This document shows, one piece after another, positions 16,014-24,503 of a DNA stretch of 64,000 nucleotides. The position numbers and the translations under genes were made by a program. The notes beneath the pieces were generated by a model. The model was not told the DNA's origin. It did no database searches and worked only from the letters and a program-made list of their open reading frames with translations. The stretch's first letter is position 1. Every line of letters starts with the position of its first letter. Where the stretch lies: assembly GCF_000478885.1 (NCBI RefSeq), contig NC_022567.1, positions 2,356,001-2,420,000 of the forward strand. The letters are read 5' to 3'. The stretch is from Adlercreutzia equolifaciens DSM 19450. GTDB lineage: Bacteria; Actinomycetota; Coriobacteriia; Coriobacteriales; Eggerthellaceae.

Positions 16014-17531
16014 TTAGCGGGTGTTGCTCGCGTAGGGGGCCTTGTCCTTCAGCAACACGTCGTGGGCGCCGCCCTCTACGATGGAGGTGGCGGACACCAG
16101 CGTGAGCTTCGCCTTGTCTTGGAACTCGGGAATGGTGAGCGCACCGCAGTTGCACATGGTGCTCTTCAGCTTCAGCAGGGTGATAGCCATGTTGTCCTTC
16201 AGGCTGCCGGCGTAGGGCACGTACGAATCGACGCCCTCTTCGAAGGACAGCGACTTCTTACCGCCCAAATCGTAGCGGCCCCAGTTGCGGGCGCGAGCAC
16301 TCCCCTCGCCCCAGTACTCCTTCATGTAGGTGCCGTTCACCATGACCTTGGCCGAGGGGCTCTCGTCGAAGCGGGCGAAGTAGCGGCCCAGCATGACGAA
16401 GTCGGCGCCCATGGCCAATGCGAGCGAGATGTGATGATCGTACACGATGCCGCCGTCGGAGCAGATGGGCACGTAGATGCCGGTCTCGCGGAAGTACTCG
16501 TCGCGGGCCTTCGCCACTTCAATGGTAGCGGTGGCCTGGCCGCGGCCGATGCCCTTGGTCTCGCGGGTGATGCAGATGGAACCGCCGCCGATGCCGATCT
16601 TCACAAAGTCGGCGCCCGCGTCGGCGAGGAAGCGGAAGCCCTCGGCGTCAACCACGTTGCCCGCGCCGATCTTCACGTCGTTGCCGTAGTGCTCGCGCAC
16701 CCATTCGATGGTCATCTTCTGCCAGTCGGAATAGCCCTCGGAGCTATCGATGCACAGCACGTCGGCGCCGGCCTCGACAAGCGCCGGCACGCGCTCGGCG
16801 TAGTCGCGGGAGTTGATGCCCGCGCCCACCATGTAGCGCTTGTGGGCGTCCAAAAGCTCGTCGGGATTGGACTTGTGGGAGTCGTAGTCCTTGCGGAACA
16901 CGAGCGCCACCAGATGGTCGTCCGCATCCACAATGGGCAGCGAGTTCAGCTTGTGATCCCAGATGATATCGTTGGCGGCCTTCAGAGAGGTGCCATCCGG
17001 AGCCACCACGAGCTTCTCGCGCGGCGTCATGAAGTCGGCCACCTTCTCGTCCATGGACATGCGGGAGAGGCGGTAGTCGCGCTCGGTCACGATGCCGAGC
17101 AGCTTGCCGTGGGCGCTTCCGTCATCGGTGACGGGCATGGTGGAATGCCCGTACTGCTCCTTCAGAGCCACTACCTGCTCGAGCGTCATGTCGGGGGAAA
17201 GGTTTGCGTCGGAGGTGACGAAGCCGGCCTTGTAGTCCTTCACGCGGGCCACCATGGCGGCCTCGTCCTCGATGGATTGGTTGCCGTAGATGAACGACAG
17301 ACCGCCCTCGGTGGCGAGCGCCACGGCCATCTTGTCGTCGGACACGGCGGCCATAATGGCGGAAACCATCGGCACGGAAAGCGAGAGCGGGCACTCCTCC
17401 TCGCCCTTGCGGTATTTCACCAGCGGGGTCTTCAGGCTGACGCGCGCCGGAATGCAATCGGCCGGCGTATGGCCCGGAACCAGCAGGTACTCGTTGAATG
17501 TGCGGGACGGTTCATCGAAATAGTAGGCCAC
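16014..17531 (-). CDS. guaB: IMP dehydrogenase, trichomonad-like subtype
   Basis: 505 aa. Converts IMP to XMP with NAD, the committed step of GMP synthesis. A (beta/alpha)8 barrel carries an inserted pair of CBS domains (about residues 105-225). The catalytic loop is GIGGGSICITRETKGIGRGQ rather than the common bacterial GIGPGSICTTR. The flap carries the Arg-Tyr pair in RNWGRYDLGG, and SDGGIVYD binds the phosphate. From memory of the family, this loop, the flap and the end (KSTMCNCGALTIPEFQ, SIVEGGAHD) closely resemble the Tritrichomonas foetus enzyme. Start is GTG 17531 behind AAGGAG. Promoter and dyad lie at 17623-17643. Confidence 0.95.
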   Translation of the reverse strand: MAYYFDEPSRTFNEYLLVPGHTPADCIPARVSLKTPLVKYRKGEEECPLSLSVPMVSAIMAAVSDDKMAVALATEGGLSFIYGNQSIEDEAAMVARVKDYKAGFVTSDANLSPDMTLEQVVALKEQYGHSTMPVTDDGSAHGKLLGIVTERDYRLSRMSMDEKVADFMTPREKLVVAPDGTSLKAANDIIWDHKLNSLPIVDADDHLVALVFRKDYDSHKSNPDELLDAHKRYMVGAGINSRDYAERVPALVEAGADVLCIDSSEGYSDWQKMTIEWVREHYGNDVKIGAGNVVDAEGFRFLADAGADFVKIGIGGGSICITRETKGIGRGQATATIEVAKARDEYFRETGIYVPICSDGGIVYDHHISLALAMGADFVMLGRYFARFDESPSAKVMVNGTYMKEYWGEGSARARNWGRYDLGGKKSLSFEEGVDSYVPYAGSLKDNMAITLLKLKSTMCNCGALTIPEFQDKAKLTLVSATSIVEGGAHDVLLKDKAPYASNTR

Positions 17532-17622
17532 GGCTGCGCTCCTTCTTCCACTCGGTGCCCTAACGGGGACGGGCGGCCGTCGGTGCCACGACGACCAAGT
17601 GTTTCAACCCACGCTCCCCGCA

Positions 17623-17643
17623 ATGAGTAATTGACTCATTATA
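17623..17643 (-). promoter_or_regulatory. guaB -10 box with an overlapping dyad
   Basis: TATAAT on the minus strand (17638-17643) is immediately followed by ATGAGT-N5-ACTCAT (17623-17639), so the dyad covers the expected transcription start, a repressor-like position. Confidence 0.55.
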
Positions 17644-17971
17644 GGCCGAGACGGGACCTGGTGCCAGACCCGCCGCAGACCCGCCCCATTTTTTCGGCAG
17701 CGGTCGAAGGCGCGGCGGCCGCGACGAGCGCGAGCGCCGGAAAAGGGAAGGAGCCCCGAGAGGCTCCTTCTTGTCGCATCCGTCGCTGCCAAGCCTGCTT
17801 GGCTCGCGCTCGGCTGTACTTCACCGAACCATGAGCGCCGTGCCCGCAGGCGAACCCGTTGTAGCGCGGCTTAGCCGCCAACGTTGCTTCCTCGGCCGAC
17901 TGCCGCCACACGACATCGCTTTTCGGCTTCGCCGCCTGCACCGGATGCGCCTTCTTCCGCTTCTTCGACAT
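17639..17971 (-). CDS. Small basic protein, 110 aa, uncertain C-terminus
   Basis: The start is well supported: AAGGAGGTGAGAGG lies directly before the ATG at 17971. The first 70 residues (MSKKRKKAHPVQAAKPKSD..., then YNGFACGHGAHGSVKYSRARAKQ) look like a real Lys/Arg-rich small protein. The last 35-40 residues are doubtful, because their DNA contains a terminator-like hairpin (17748-17769, AAGGAGCC / GGCTCCTT) and runs into the guaB promoter at 17643. Either the C-terminal part is a chance extension or the true stop was lost. No family recognised. Confidence 0.6.
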   Translation of the reverse strand: MSKKRKKAHPVQAAKPKSDVVWRQSAEEATLAAKPRYNGFACGHGAHGSVKYSRARAKQAWQRRMRQEGASRGSFPFPALALVAAAAPSTAAEKMGRVCGGSGTRSRLGL

Positions 17972-18161
17972 TCCTCTCACCTCCTTCACGTTATGGCTTC
18001 TTCAGCGGAAGCATTCTAGCAGAATCTGACCAGCCAGAGCCGTCTCTCGCACGATCGTTTGGAAGTTGGCAAGGCGAGCGCCGAACATCTGCGCCCGATC
18101 ATTTGCAAGCTGCGAGGCGGCCGCGAGTGCCTGAAGCCGCCGCAATCCGCTGGGTGCAATC

Positions 18162-18971
18162 TCAGTTGCCGCCGAGCGCCTCTTCGATGATGGCGTTCAC
18201 GGCAGCTGGATTATCGGCGTTGGAGTTATGGGCGGCGCCTTCTACCCAGCGGATGGGCAGGCCGGTGCGCTCCGACCACAGCTCGTTGTACTTGCGGACG
18301 AACCCCGTGCGGTCGAGTTCGCCAACGATCAACGTGAGCGGAGCGGTCGGCGCGGCGTACTCATCGCTTCTCACCACCTCGGCCAGCATGGCGAACCCAT
18401 GGGCGGAAAGCCGGCAGTACTCCCCTTTCTCGTAGCCGGCCAGGATCGAGCTCATGATGGCGCGGCCCTCGGGAGTTGCGGCATTGCCCTCGGTGCTCGT
18501 CTTCTTAAGCGTCCCCCAGGGGTACAGGTAGAACATGCGCGTCACGAAGGGCAGACAGGCCAACTCCCACCGCTTGTAGTAGTCGCGGCCGAGCGGCGCG
18601 GAGTCCACCGACACGATGCCGCAGGCGCGCCCCGGGAACAGCACGTCGAACACCTGAGCCACATAGCCGCCCATCGACTGACCCACGAGCACAGGTGCAC
18701 TGACGCCTTCTGCCTTCATGATCTCCCCCAGCCAACGGGCTAGCTCAGGCAGCGAGAAGTCCAGCGGAAACGGGCGCGACTCACCATGGGCCGGCGCGTC
18801 CCACACCAGGCAGTTGACACGGCCCTCGAAGTGCTCGATCTGCGGCGCGAACAGGCGACGATCCGCCGTAAGCCCCGGCAGGAACACCACCCACGGCCGC
18901 GTCGCATCGGGTGCATCGCTTACCCAGTAGACGATCTTTCCCCGCCCCGTATCGAAACTCGCCTTCCGCAT
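18162..18971 (-). CDS. Alpha/beta hydrolase
   Basis: 269 aa with an alpha/beta hydrolase fold: oxyanion region VVFLPGLTADRRLF (about residue 28-42), nucleophile Ser in VGQSMGGYVAQ (about 97), acid in IVGELDRTG and catalytic His in VEGAAHNSNADNP near the end. The natural substrate is unknown; lipase/esterase, peptidase or MenH-like roles are all possible. ATG 18971 is chosen because AAAGGAGAG lies upstream and the protein then starts like the family. It is downstream of rubrerythrin on the same strand but separated by a terminator, so it is probably transcribed on its own. Confidence 0.88.
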   Translation of the reverse strand: MRKASFDTGRGKIVYWVSDAPDATRPWVVFLPGLTADRRLFAPQIEHFEGRVNCLVWDAPAHGESRPFPLDFSLPELARWLGEIMKAEGVSAPVLVGQSMGGYVAQVFDVLFPGRACGIVSVDSAPLGRDYYKRWELACLPFVTRMFYLYPWGTLKKTSTEGNAATPEGRAIMSSILAGYEKGEYCRLSAHGFAMLAEVVRSDEYAAPTAPLTLIVGELDRTGFVRKYNELWSERTGLPIRWVEGAAHNSNADNPAAVNAIIEEALGGN

Positions 18972-19129
18972 GTTCTCGCTCTCCTTTCGCCGCCGAACGA
19001 CACCCAGTATCGCACATTGCCGGCAGAAGAAGCGCGAGGGCCGACCCCTGCGAAAATGCTCAGCCACAAAGCCCATCCCCGTGTCCGTCGCTCGCGTCCG
19101 GCAACAGCGAGAAGCACCCATGCGCACGA

Positions 19130-19159
19130 AAAAAGCGACCGCCCCGAAGGACGGTCGCA
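19130..19159 (-). terminator. Rho-independent terminator of rubrerythrin
   Basis: GCGACCG / CGGTCGC stem followed by TTTTTT on the minus strand, 29 bp after the stop codon. Confidence 0.85.
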
Positions 19160-19187
19160 TGAGGTGCGCGCTATGCGTACGAACGAT

Positions 19188-19796
19188 TTAGAACTTGCGG
19201 AACTTGTCGGCCGGGGTGAAGCAGATGGGGCACTTCTCGAAATCGTCGCCCTTGTGGATGTAGCCGCAGATGGGGCACAGGTAGTAGGCCTCGTCGGTGG
19301 GAGCGTCGATGTTGTTGTAGGCGTCCATGTACAGCTCGGCGTGCACGGCCTCGGCGAGCTTGGCGCGGGTGAACACGAACTCGGCCTTCTTGTTGCCCTC
19401 CTCCTGAGCGACCTTGATGAAGCTCGGGTACATGTCGGAGGTCTCGTAGATCTCGCCCAGGGCGCCGGCGATGAGGTTCAGGTCGGTAGCGATGCCCTCG
19501 GCCTCGGGAGCGGCGGGGCGCTCGTAGCCCGGCTCGATCTCGGCGATCACGCCGGCCTCAAGGCCGATGTGGATCTGCTCGGCGGCGCTGGTGGCCTCGA
19601 ACAGGCGGGCGATCTGGTCGAAACCCTGCTCCTTGGCGGCAGCGGCGCAGGCGGCGTACTTGGCGGACGCGCCGGTCTCGCCGCACACGGCAGCCTTCAG
19701 GTTCTCAAGCGTGGTGCCCACCTCGGTGATGGACTCGGGAACCACGTCGAAATTGCTGGAGTTCTCAGCGGTAGGGATAACGTCACGCAGATTCAT
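19188..19796 (-). CDS. rbr: Rubrerythrin
   Basis: 202 aa, cytoplasmic. Rubrerythrins reduce hydrogen peroxide in anaerobes. The N-terminal ferritin-like diiron domain shows the Glu ligands in LKAAVCGETGASAKYAACAAAA, SAAEQIHIGLEAGV and KLAEAVHAELYMDA. The C-terminal rubredoxin-like domain has two CxxC knuckles, LCPICGYIHKGDDFEKCPICFTPADKF. ATG 19796 follows AAAGGAAG; a longer open frame upstream is chance. A TATAAT -10 box lies at 19846-19851. It is divergent from the aminopeptidase gene. Confidence 0.95.
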   Translation of the reverse strand: MNLRDVIPTAENSSNFDVVPESITEVGTTLENLKAAVCGETGASAKYAACAAAAKEQGFDQIARLFEATSAAEQIHIGLEAGVIAEIEPGYERPAAPEAEGIATDLNLIAGALGEIYETSDMYPSFIKVAQEEGNKKAEFVFTRAKLAEAVHAELYMDAYNNIDAPTDEAYYLCPICGYIHKGDDFEKCPICFTPADKFRKF

Positions 19797-19961
19797 GGAA
19801 TCTTCCTTTCTTAAGCATCGACGACATCGTCTCAATGTCTGGGTCATTATAGTACGGCGCTCCCGCCCCGCGCATCGAGAAAGCAGGATGTAACAATTTC
19901 CAAACTTTTCCCCACAGATTGGTTCATACTGTGTTCGATCGCACAAGAGAAAGGATGTTAC

Positions 19962-21395
19962 GTGGAACGCGAAGTGGCTTGGAAGAAGTACGACGAGGCG
20001 TCGCTGGACGAGCTTGAGGCGCTGGCCGTCGACTACATCGATTTCATCTCCGAGAACAAGACCGAGCGCGAGTGCGCGGCGGCCGCCATCGCCGCTGCTG
20101 AGGACGCCGGCTACGATTCGCTGGCTGATTGCATCGCCGCCGGCACGCCGGTGGGCCCGGGCAGCAAGCTGTGGGCCTGCGCCCAGGGCAAGGCCGTCAT
20201 TCTCGTACATGTGGGGGCCGCACCGATCTCCGAGGGCATGAACATCCTGGGGGCGCACATCGACTCGCCGCGCCTCGACATCAAGCAGAATCCGCTGTAT
20301 GAGACGAACGACTTCGCGCTGCTGGACACGCACTACTACGGCGGCATCAAAAACTACCAGTGGACGGCGCTGCCGCTGGCGCTTCACGGCGTCGTGGCCA
20401 AAACCGACGGCGAGGTGGTGGAGGTGAACATCGGCGACGACCCGGCTGACCCGGTGTTCTGCGTGACCGACCTGCTCCCCCACTTGGGTTCCCAGCAGAT
20501 GGATAAGAAGGGCTCGAAGGTCGTGGAAGGCGAGGACTTGGACGTGCTCGTGGGCAACCGGCCGCTCGCCGCGACCGACGCCGACGAGGCGGACGACGGC
20601 GCCGGGAAAGCCGAAGGCGACAAGGCCTCCAAAGATCCCGTGAAAGCCTACGTGCTGGCGCTTCTGTCCGACAAGTACGGCATCGCCGAGGAGGACTTCC
20701 TCTCAGCCGAGCTGGAGGTAGTGCCCGCCGGCCGCGCCCGCGACCTCGGCTTCGATCGTTCCATGGTCATCGGCTACGGCCAGGACGACCGCGTGTGCGC
20801 CTACACCTCCCTTGCGGCCCAGCTGGCCTTGGGCGACGACATCCCCGCCCGCACCGCTGTCTGCGTGCTGGTGGACAAGGAGGAGATCGGCAGCGTGGGC
20901 GCCTCCGGCATGGCCTCGATGTTCTTTGAAAACACCATCGCCGAAATCATGGCGCTCGCCGGCGAGAGCAGCCCGCTGCGCCTGCGCCGCGCCCTCACCC
21001 GCTCGCGCATGCTGTCCTCGGACGTGTCCGCCGGATTCGACCCCGCCTACGCGAGCGTCTTCGAAGCGAAGAACTCCGCCTATCTGGGCTGCGGTCTCGT
21101 GTTCAACAAGTACACCGGCGCGCGGGGCAAGAGCGGATCCAACGACGCCTCGGCCGAGTACGTCGCGCTCGTGCGTCGCATCATGGACGACGCGGGCGTG
21201 AGCTTCCAGACCGCCGAGCTGGGCCGCGTGGACGCCGGCGGCGGCGGAACCATCGCTTACATCCCCGCGAAGTACGGCATGGACGTCATCGACTCCGGCG
21301 TGCCCGTGCTTTCGATGCACTCCCCCTGGGAAGTCACGAGCAAAGCCGACATCTACGAGGCCCGTCGCGGCTACGAGGCGTTCCTGCGCGCATAA
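19962..21395 (+). CDS. M18-family aminopeptidase
   Basis: 477 aa, cytoplasmic, a two-zinc exopeptidase removing N-terminal residues from peptides. Metal-site motifs are LGAHIDSPRLD (about residue 88-98), the Glu pair in VDKEEIGSVGASGM, and a late His in VLSMHSPWEV. A 30-residue Asp/Ala/Lys-rich insert (about 205-230, TDADEADDGAGKAEGDKA) sits between the motifs and looks like a flexible loop. The start is GTG 19962, preceded by AAAGGAT. No neighbour suggests a special role. Confidence 0.93.
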   Translation: MEREVAWKKYDEASLDELEALAVDYIDFISENKTERECAAAAIAAAEDAGYDSLADCIAAGTPVGPGSKLWACAQGKAVILVHVGAAPISEGMNILGAHIDSPRLDIKQNPLYETNDFALLDTHYYGGIKNYQWTALPLALHGVVAKTDGEVVEVNIGDDPADPVFCVTDLLPHLGSQQMDKKGSKVVEGEDLDVLVGNRPLAATDADEADDGAGKAEGDKASKDPVKAYVLALLSDKYGIAEEDFLSAELEVVPAGRARDLGFDRSMVIGYGQDDRVCAYTSLAAQLALGDDIPARTAVCVLVDKEEIGSVGASGMASMFFENTIAEIMALAGESSPLRLRRALTRSRMLSSDVSAGFDPAYASVFEAKNSAYLGCGLVFNKYTGARGKSGSNDASAEYVALVRRIMDDAGVSFQTAELGRVDAGGGGTIAYIPAKYGMDVIDSGVPVLSMHSPWEVTSKADIYEARRGYEAFLRA

Positions 21396-21458
21396 AGTTC
21401 GCGGGAACCGAGGCTTCGACCGACTCATGCAATCGATGAGCGATTTTCGGACGGTTTT

Positions 21459-21601
21459 TTCGAGTTGTTAGGGTTCGGGATGACCATCCGAAAGAACCGG
21501 ATGCAGATGATCGTGTGGCGACCTGGGGTTTTGCCGTTGTGTTCCCTAAACCGAGCGGCGAGAGGCCCTTTCCGCTTCCCCCACGACTCTAACAAGTCGA
21601 A
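21459..21601 (+). repeat. Core-motif inverted-repeat element, copy E2
   Basis: Arms TTCGAGTTGTTAGGGTT (21459-21475) and 21585-21601 pair at 14 of 17 positions. Core ACCTGGGGTTTT at 21521-21532 is exactly 45 nt from the left arm, as in E1. It lies between two convergent genes. Confidence 0.8.
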
Positions 21602-21610
21602 ATTCTTGCA

Positions 21611-21648
21611 TAAAAAAAGGGGGCGGCTCCTTATCCCGGAGCCGCCCC
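21611..21648 (-). terminator. Terminator of the agmatine operon
   Basis: An 11-bp perfect stem GGGGCGGCTCC / GGAGCCGCCCC followed on the minus strand by a run of seven T, 40 bp after the aguA stop. Confidence 0.9.
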
Positions 21649-21688
21649 TTCCATCATCGGAGGATGTCGAGCCGAACGCGCGAAGCCC

Positions 21689-22894
21689 CTACGCCGTGGG
21701 CTCCTGCTGGGTGATGCAGTGGATGTTGCCGCCGCCGAAGACGACCTGCTCGGACTGCACGCCCACGCACTTATAGGCGCCCGCGCCCCACACCTCGTCG
21801 TAGATCTCCTGCAGCGTCTGCACCGCCAGCGCGTCGTTCTCGTCGCCGTACTGGGGCACGATGACGCCGCCGTTGGTCACCAGGTAGTTCATGTAGGAGG
21901 CGATCAGCGGCTCGTCGGCCACGCGCGGCTCGGCGTTCTCGTCGACGTCGATGGTGTCGCAGGAGGCCTGGTCCATGTACAGGGGATTCGCCGGCATGGG
22001 GAGCTTGTACACCTTCAGCTGGCGTCCCTTCGCGTCGGTCGCCGCGGCCAGGGTGTCGTAGGCCTCATGGCACTGGCGGTAGAAGGGGTAGTCCGGATCG
22101 TCGGTCCAGATGACGGCCACCACGCCCGGGGCGATGAAGGTGGCCACGTCGTCGATGTGCCCGTTGGTCTCCTCCGGGTCGATGCCCTCCTTGACCCAGA
22201 TGACCTTCTCTACGCCCAGATACGCCTTCAGGTGCTCGTCCATGTAGGCGCGCAGCTCCTCGCTCCAGGGCTGGAACTTCTTGGCGTAGGCGGGCCAGAT
22301 GGTGTCCTCGTCGGCCTCCTCGGCGAGCACGGCGGACGCGGTGCGGCCCGGGGAGAGCAGGCACTGGTCGGTGACGATCACGGTGCCCTCGCCGTCGACC
22401 GTGATGGAGCCGCCCTCGAGGATCATGTCGTCTGGACGGTAGCGCACGCAGCCCGTGAGCTGGGCCATCTTCGCGGCGATCTGGTCGTCGGCGTCCCACG
22501 GGAAGTACAGGCCGTCGATGAGGCCGCCGTAGGCGTTGAAGTGCCAGTCAACCGCGCGCTTGCCGCCCGCCCCGTCGGTGACGAAGGTGGCGCCGGTGTC
22601 GCGGAACCAGGCGTCGTTGGTGGTCATCTCGACGACGGTCACGGCGTCGTCGTCCTCGAAGGCGGCCAGGCAGTTGGCGAAGTCGGCCTCGTTGGCGCAC
22701 ATGGTGACCGGCGTGAACTGCGAGATGGCCCGCGCGATGGCGGCGTACTGCTTCTGGGCCGGCTTGGCACCGTGGGCCCAGGTGTCGGTGCGGTGCGGCC
22801 AGCCCATCCACACGCGGTCCTGCGGGGCGAACTCGGCCGGCATGGAAAAGCCGTCGGTGGCGGGGGTGGAATCGGACTCGTAGATGGTCTTCAT
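21689..22894 (-). CDS. aguA: Agmatine deiminase
   Basis: 401 aa, cytoplasmic. Hydrolyses agmatine to N-carbamoylputrescine and ammonia. It belongs to the guanidino-group-modifying superfamily: RVWMGWPHR near the start, NDAWFRDTGATFV (substrate Asp and Arg), EGGSITVDGEGT, the His in EETNGHIDDVA, and the catalytic Cys in GGGNIHCITQQEP at the C-terminal end. It is the last gene of a three-gene operon with ptcA and the transporter. AAAGGATCCCCT precedes the ATG. Confidence 0.95.
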   Translation of the reverse strand: MKTIYESDSTPATDGFSMPAEFAPQDRVWMGWPHRTDTWAHGAKPAQKQYAAIARAISQFTPVTMCANEADFANCLAAFEDDDAVTVVEMTTNDAWFRDTGATFVTDGAGGKRAVDWHFNAYGGLIDGLYFPWDADDQIAAKMAQLTGCVRYRPDDMILEGGSITVDGEGTVIVTDQCLLSPGRTASAVLAEEADEDTIWPAYAKKFQPWSEELRAYMDEHLKAYLGVEKVIWVKEGIDPEETNGHIDDVATFIAPGVVAVIWTDDPDYPFYRQCHEAYDTLAAATDAKGRQLKVYKLPMPANPLYMDQASCDTIDVDENAEPRVADEPLIASYMNYLVTNGGVIVPQYGDENDALAVQTLQEIYDEVWGAGAYKCVGVQSEQVVFGGGNIHCITQQEPTA

Positions 22895-22919
22895 AGGGGA
22901 TCCTTTCGGAGTAAATCAG

Positions 22920-24440
22920 CTAGAAAATCTTCTCAGACTTGCCGTCGTCGGCGGCGAGGATGGCCTCAATCTGCGCGGGGTCGGCTGGCTCGAGCTGGTC
23001 GGACTCGCCTTCGGCCTCAGCAGCCAAGCGCTCAGCGGCCATCGCGGGCGTGAGACCCTTGAACTCTTCTTTGCGACCGCGAGCACTCACAATACGCACC
23101 ACCTCGCCCATGATAAGGAACACGACGAAGATGGCGAGCATCGGAACCTTGTCGGCCACTTCTTCGGCCGACAGCGGAATGACCGTGGCCACGCAGGCCA
23201 GCACCAGCTCGATAACCGGGATGGCCAGGATCACCTTCGCAGCCGTGCCCGAGAACGGGAAGCGGTACACGCGGGGGCGATTCGCATCAACCTTGCGCAG
23301 CTTCAAAAACGCCGGGAACATAGGGATGTAGGTGAGCAGCAGGAACACGACGGAGGTGGCGAACAGCGTCCAGAACAACCCGTCGGAGATGGCCTCGTTG
23401 GGGATGAGCTGGATGAGCAGCACAGCGGTTGCCACGATGCCGTTGACGATGGCGGCGCCGGTGGGCATGCCGGTCTTCGGGTTCTCGTGGGCGAACACGC
23501 GGGGCATGTTCTGATTCTTCGCGGCGTACTGGGCCACGGCGTTCACACCGAAGGACCAGGAGGCCATGTTCGCGAACAGGGTGATGAGGAACACCACGGC
23601 GATGATGATGATGAAGATGGGAGACGCCTCGCCCACCATGGTCATCACGGCCACGATCATGCCGAAGTCCGGGTCGATCTGGTCAGCCGGAATGGCAGCG
23701 CCGATGCCGAAGCCGCAGAACAGGTAGATGGCGCCGATGGCCAGGCCGCCCAAGATGATGGCCTTGGGGATGTCGCGGGCGGGGTTTTCCATGTCCTTGG
23801 CGAAGGTGCAGACCACCTCAAAGCCCATGAAGTTGAAGATGATGATGGACAGGTATCCGAGCGCCGCCGTGTTGGTCACATCCGGCAGGAAGGTCTCGGG
23901 AGCCATGGAGCCGGCGAACCCGTTGGTGCAGGCAAACCAAATGCCCAGCACGCCTACGGACACGGCCACGAGCACCTTCAGGATGGCGCCGCCGTTCAAA
24001 ATCCACTCGGAATCGGACACCTTCGAGAAGCTCATGAACACGACGACCCATACGAATGCGATCTCGATGCCCAGCGTGAGCCAGATGTTTGCTTCGATGT
24101 CGGCGCCGAAGATCATGCCGAGAATGGGCGGGAACAGCGTGGCCAGGCTGGCGATCCACAGAGGGAAGTTGATCCAGTAGTACCAGCTGATGCGGGCGCC
24201 CCATTTGTCGCCCAGCGCGTCGCGTACCCAGTCGTAGATGCCGCCCTCCGAATCGTAGGTGGTGCCGAGCTCGGCCACCACCATGCCGTAGGGCAGAAGG
24301 AAGGTGATGATGAGGAAGATCCACCAGAAGAACTGCTGGTTGCCGATGGCGGCGGCAGGCGCGGCGGCCTCGCACACGAACACGACGCAGATAACGGACA
24401 GGATAACGGACATAAAGGAGAATTTCTTCTTACCACTCAT
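22920..24440 (-). CDS. aguD: APC-family agmatine/putrescine antiporter (predicted)
   Basis: 506 aa with about twelve hydrophobic segments and the amino acid-polyamine-organocation fold, including WWIFLIITFLLPYGMVVAELGTTY and GFEVVCTFAKDMENPARDIPKA. Its position between putrescine carbamoyltransferase and agmatine deiminase points to agmatine import coupled to putrescine export, as AguD does in lactic acid bacteria; the substrate is inferred from context. The ATG at 24440 is preceded by AAGGAG; a codon six residues upstream lies too close to that site. The hydrophilic C-terminal tail (about 60 residues) is acidic. Confidence 0.85.
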   Translation of the reverse strand: MSGKKKFSFMSVILSVICVVFVCEAAAPAAAIGNQQFFWWIFLIITFLLPYGMVVAELGTTYDSEGGIYDWVRDALGDKWGARISWYYWINFPLWIASLATLFPPILGMIFGADIEANIWLTLGIEIAFVWVVVFMSFSKVSDSEWILNGGAILKVLVAVSVGVLGIWFACTNGFAGSMAPETFLPDVTNTAALGYLSIIIFNFMGFEVVCTFAKDMENPARDIPKAIILGGLAIGAIYLFCGFGIGAAIPADQIDPDFGMIVAVMTMVGEASPIFIIIIAVVFLITLFANMASWSFGVNAVAQYAAKNQNMPRVFAHENPKTGMPTGAAIVNGIVATAVLLIQLIPNEAISDGLFWTLFATSVVFLLLTYIPMFPAFLKLRKVDANRPRVYRFPFSGTAAKVILAIPVIELVLACVATVIPLSAEEVADKVPMLAIFVVFLIMGEVVRIVSARGRKEEFKGLTPAMAAERLAAEAEGESDQLEPADPAQIEAILAADDGKSEKIF

Positions 24441-24503
24441 AGGGGTAACTCCTTGCATTCGATAAGAGTCGGGAGAGTTGCGGCTCTCCCGACTCCGCGT
24501 GTC

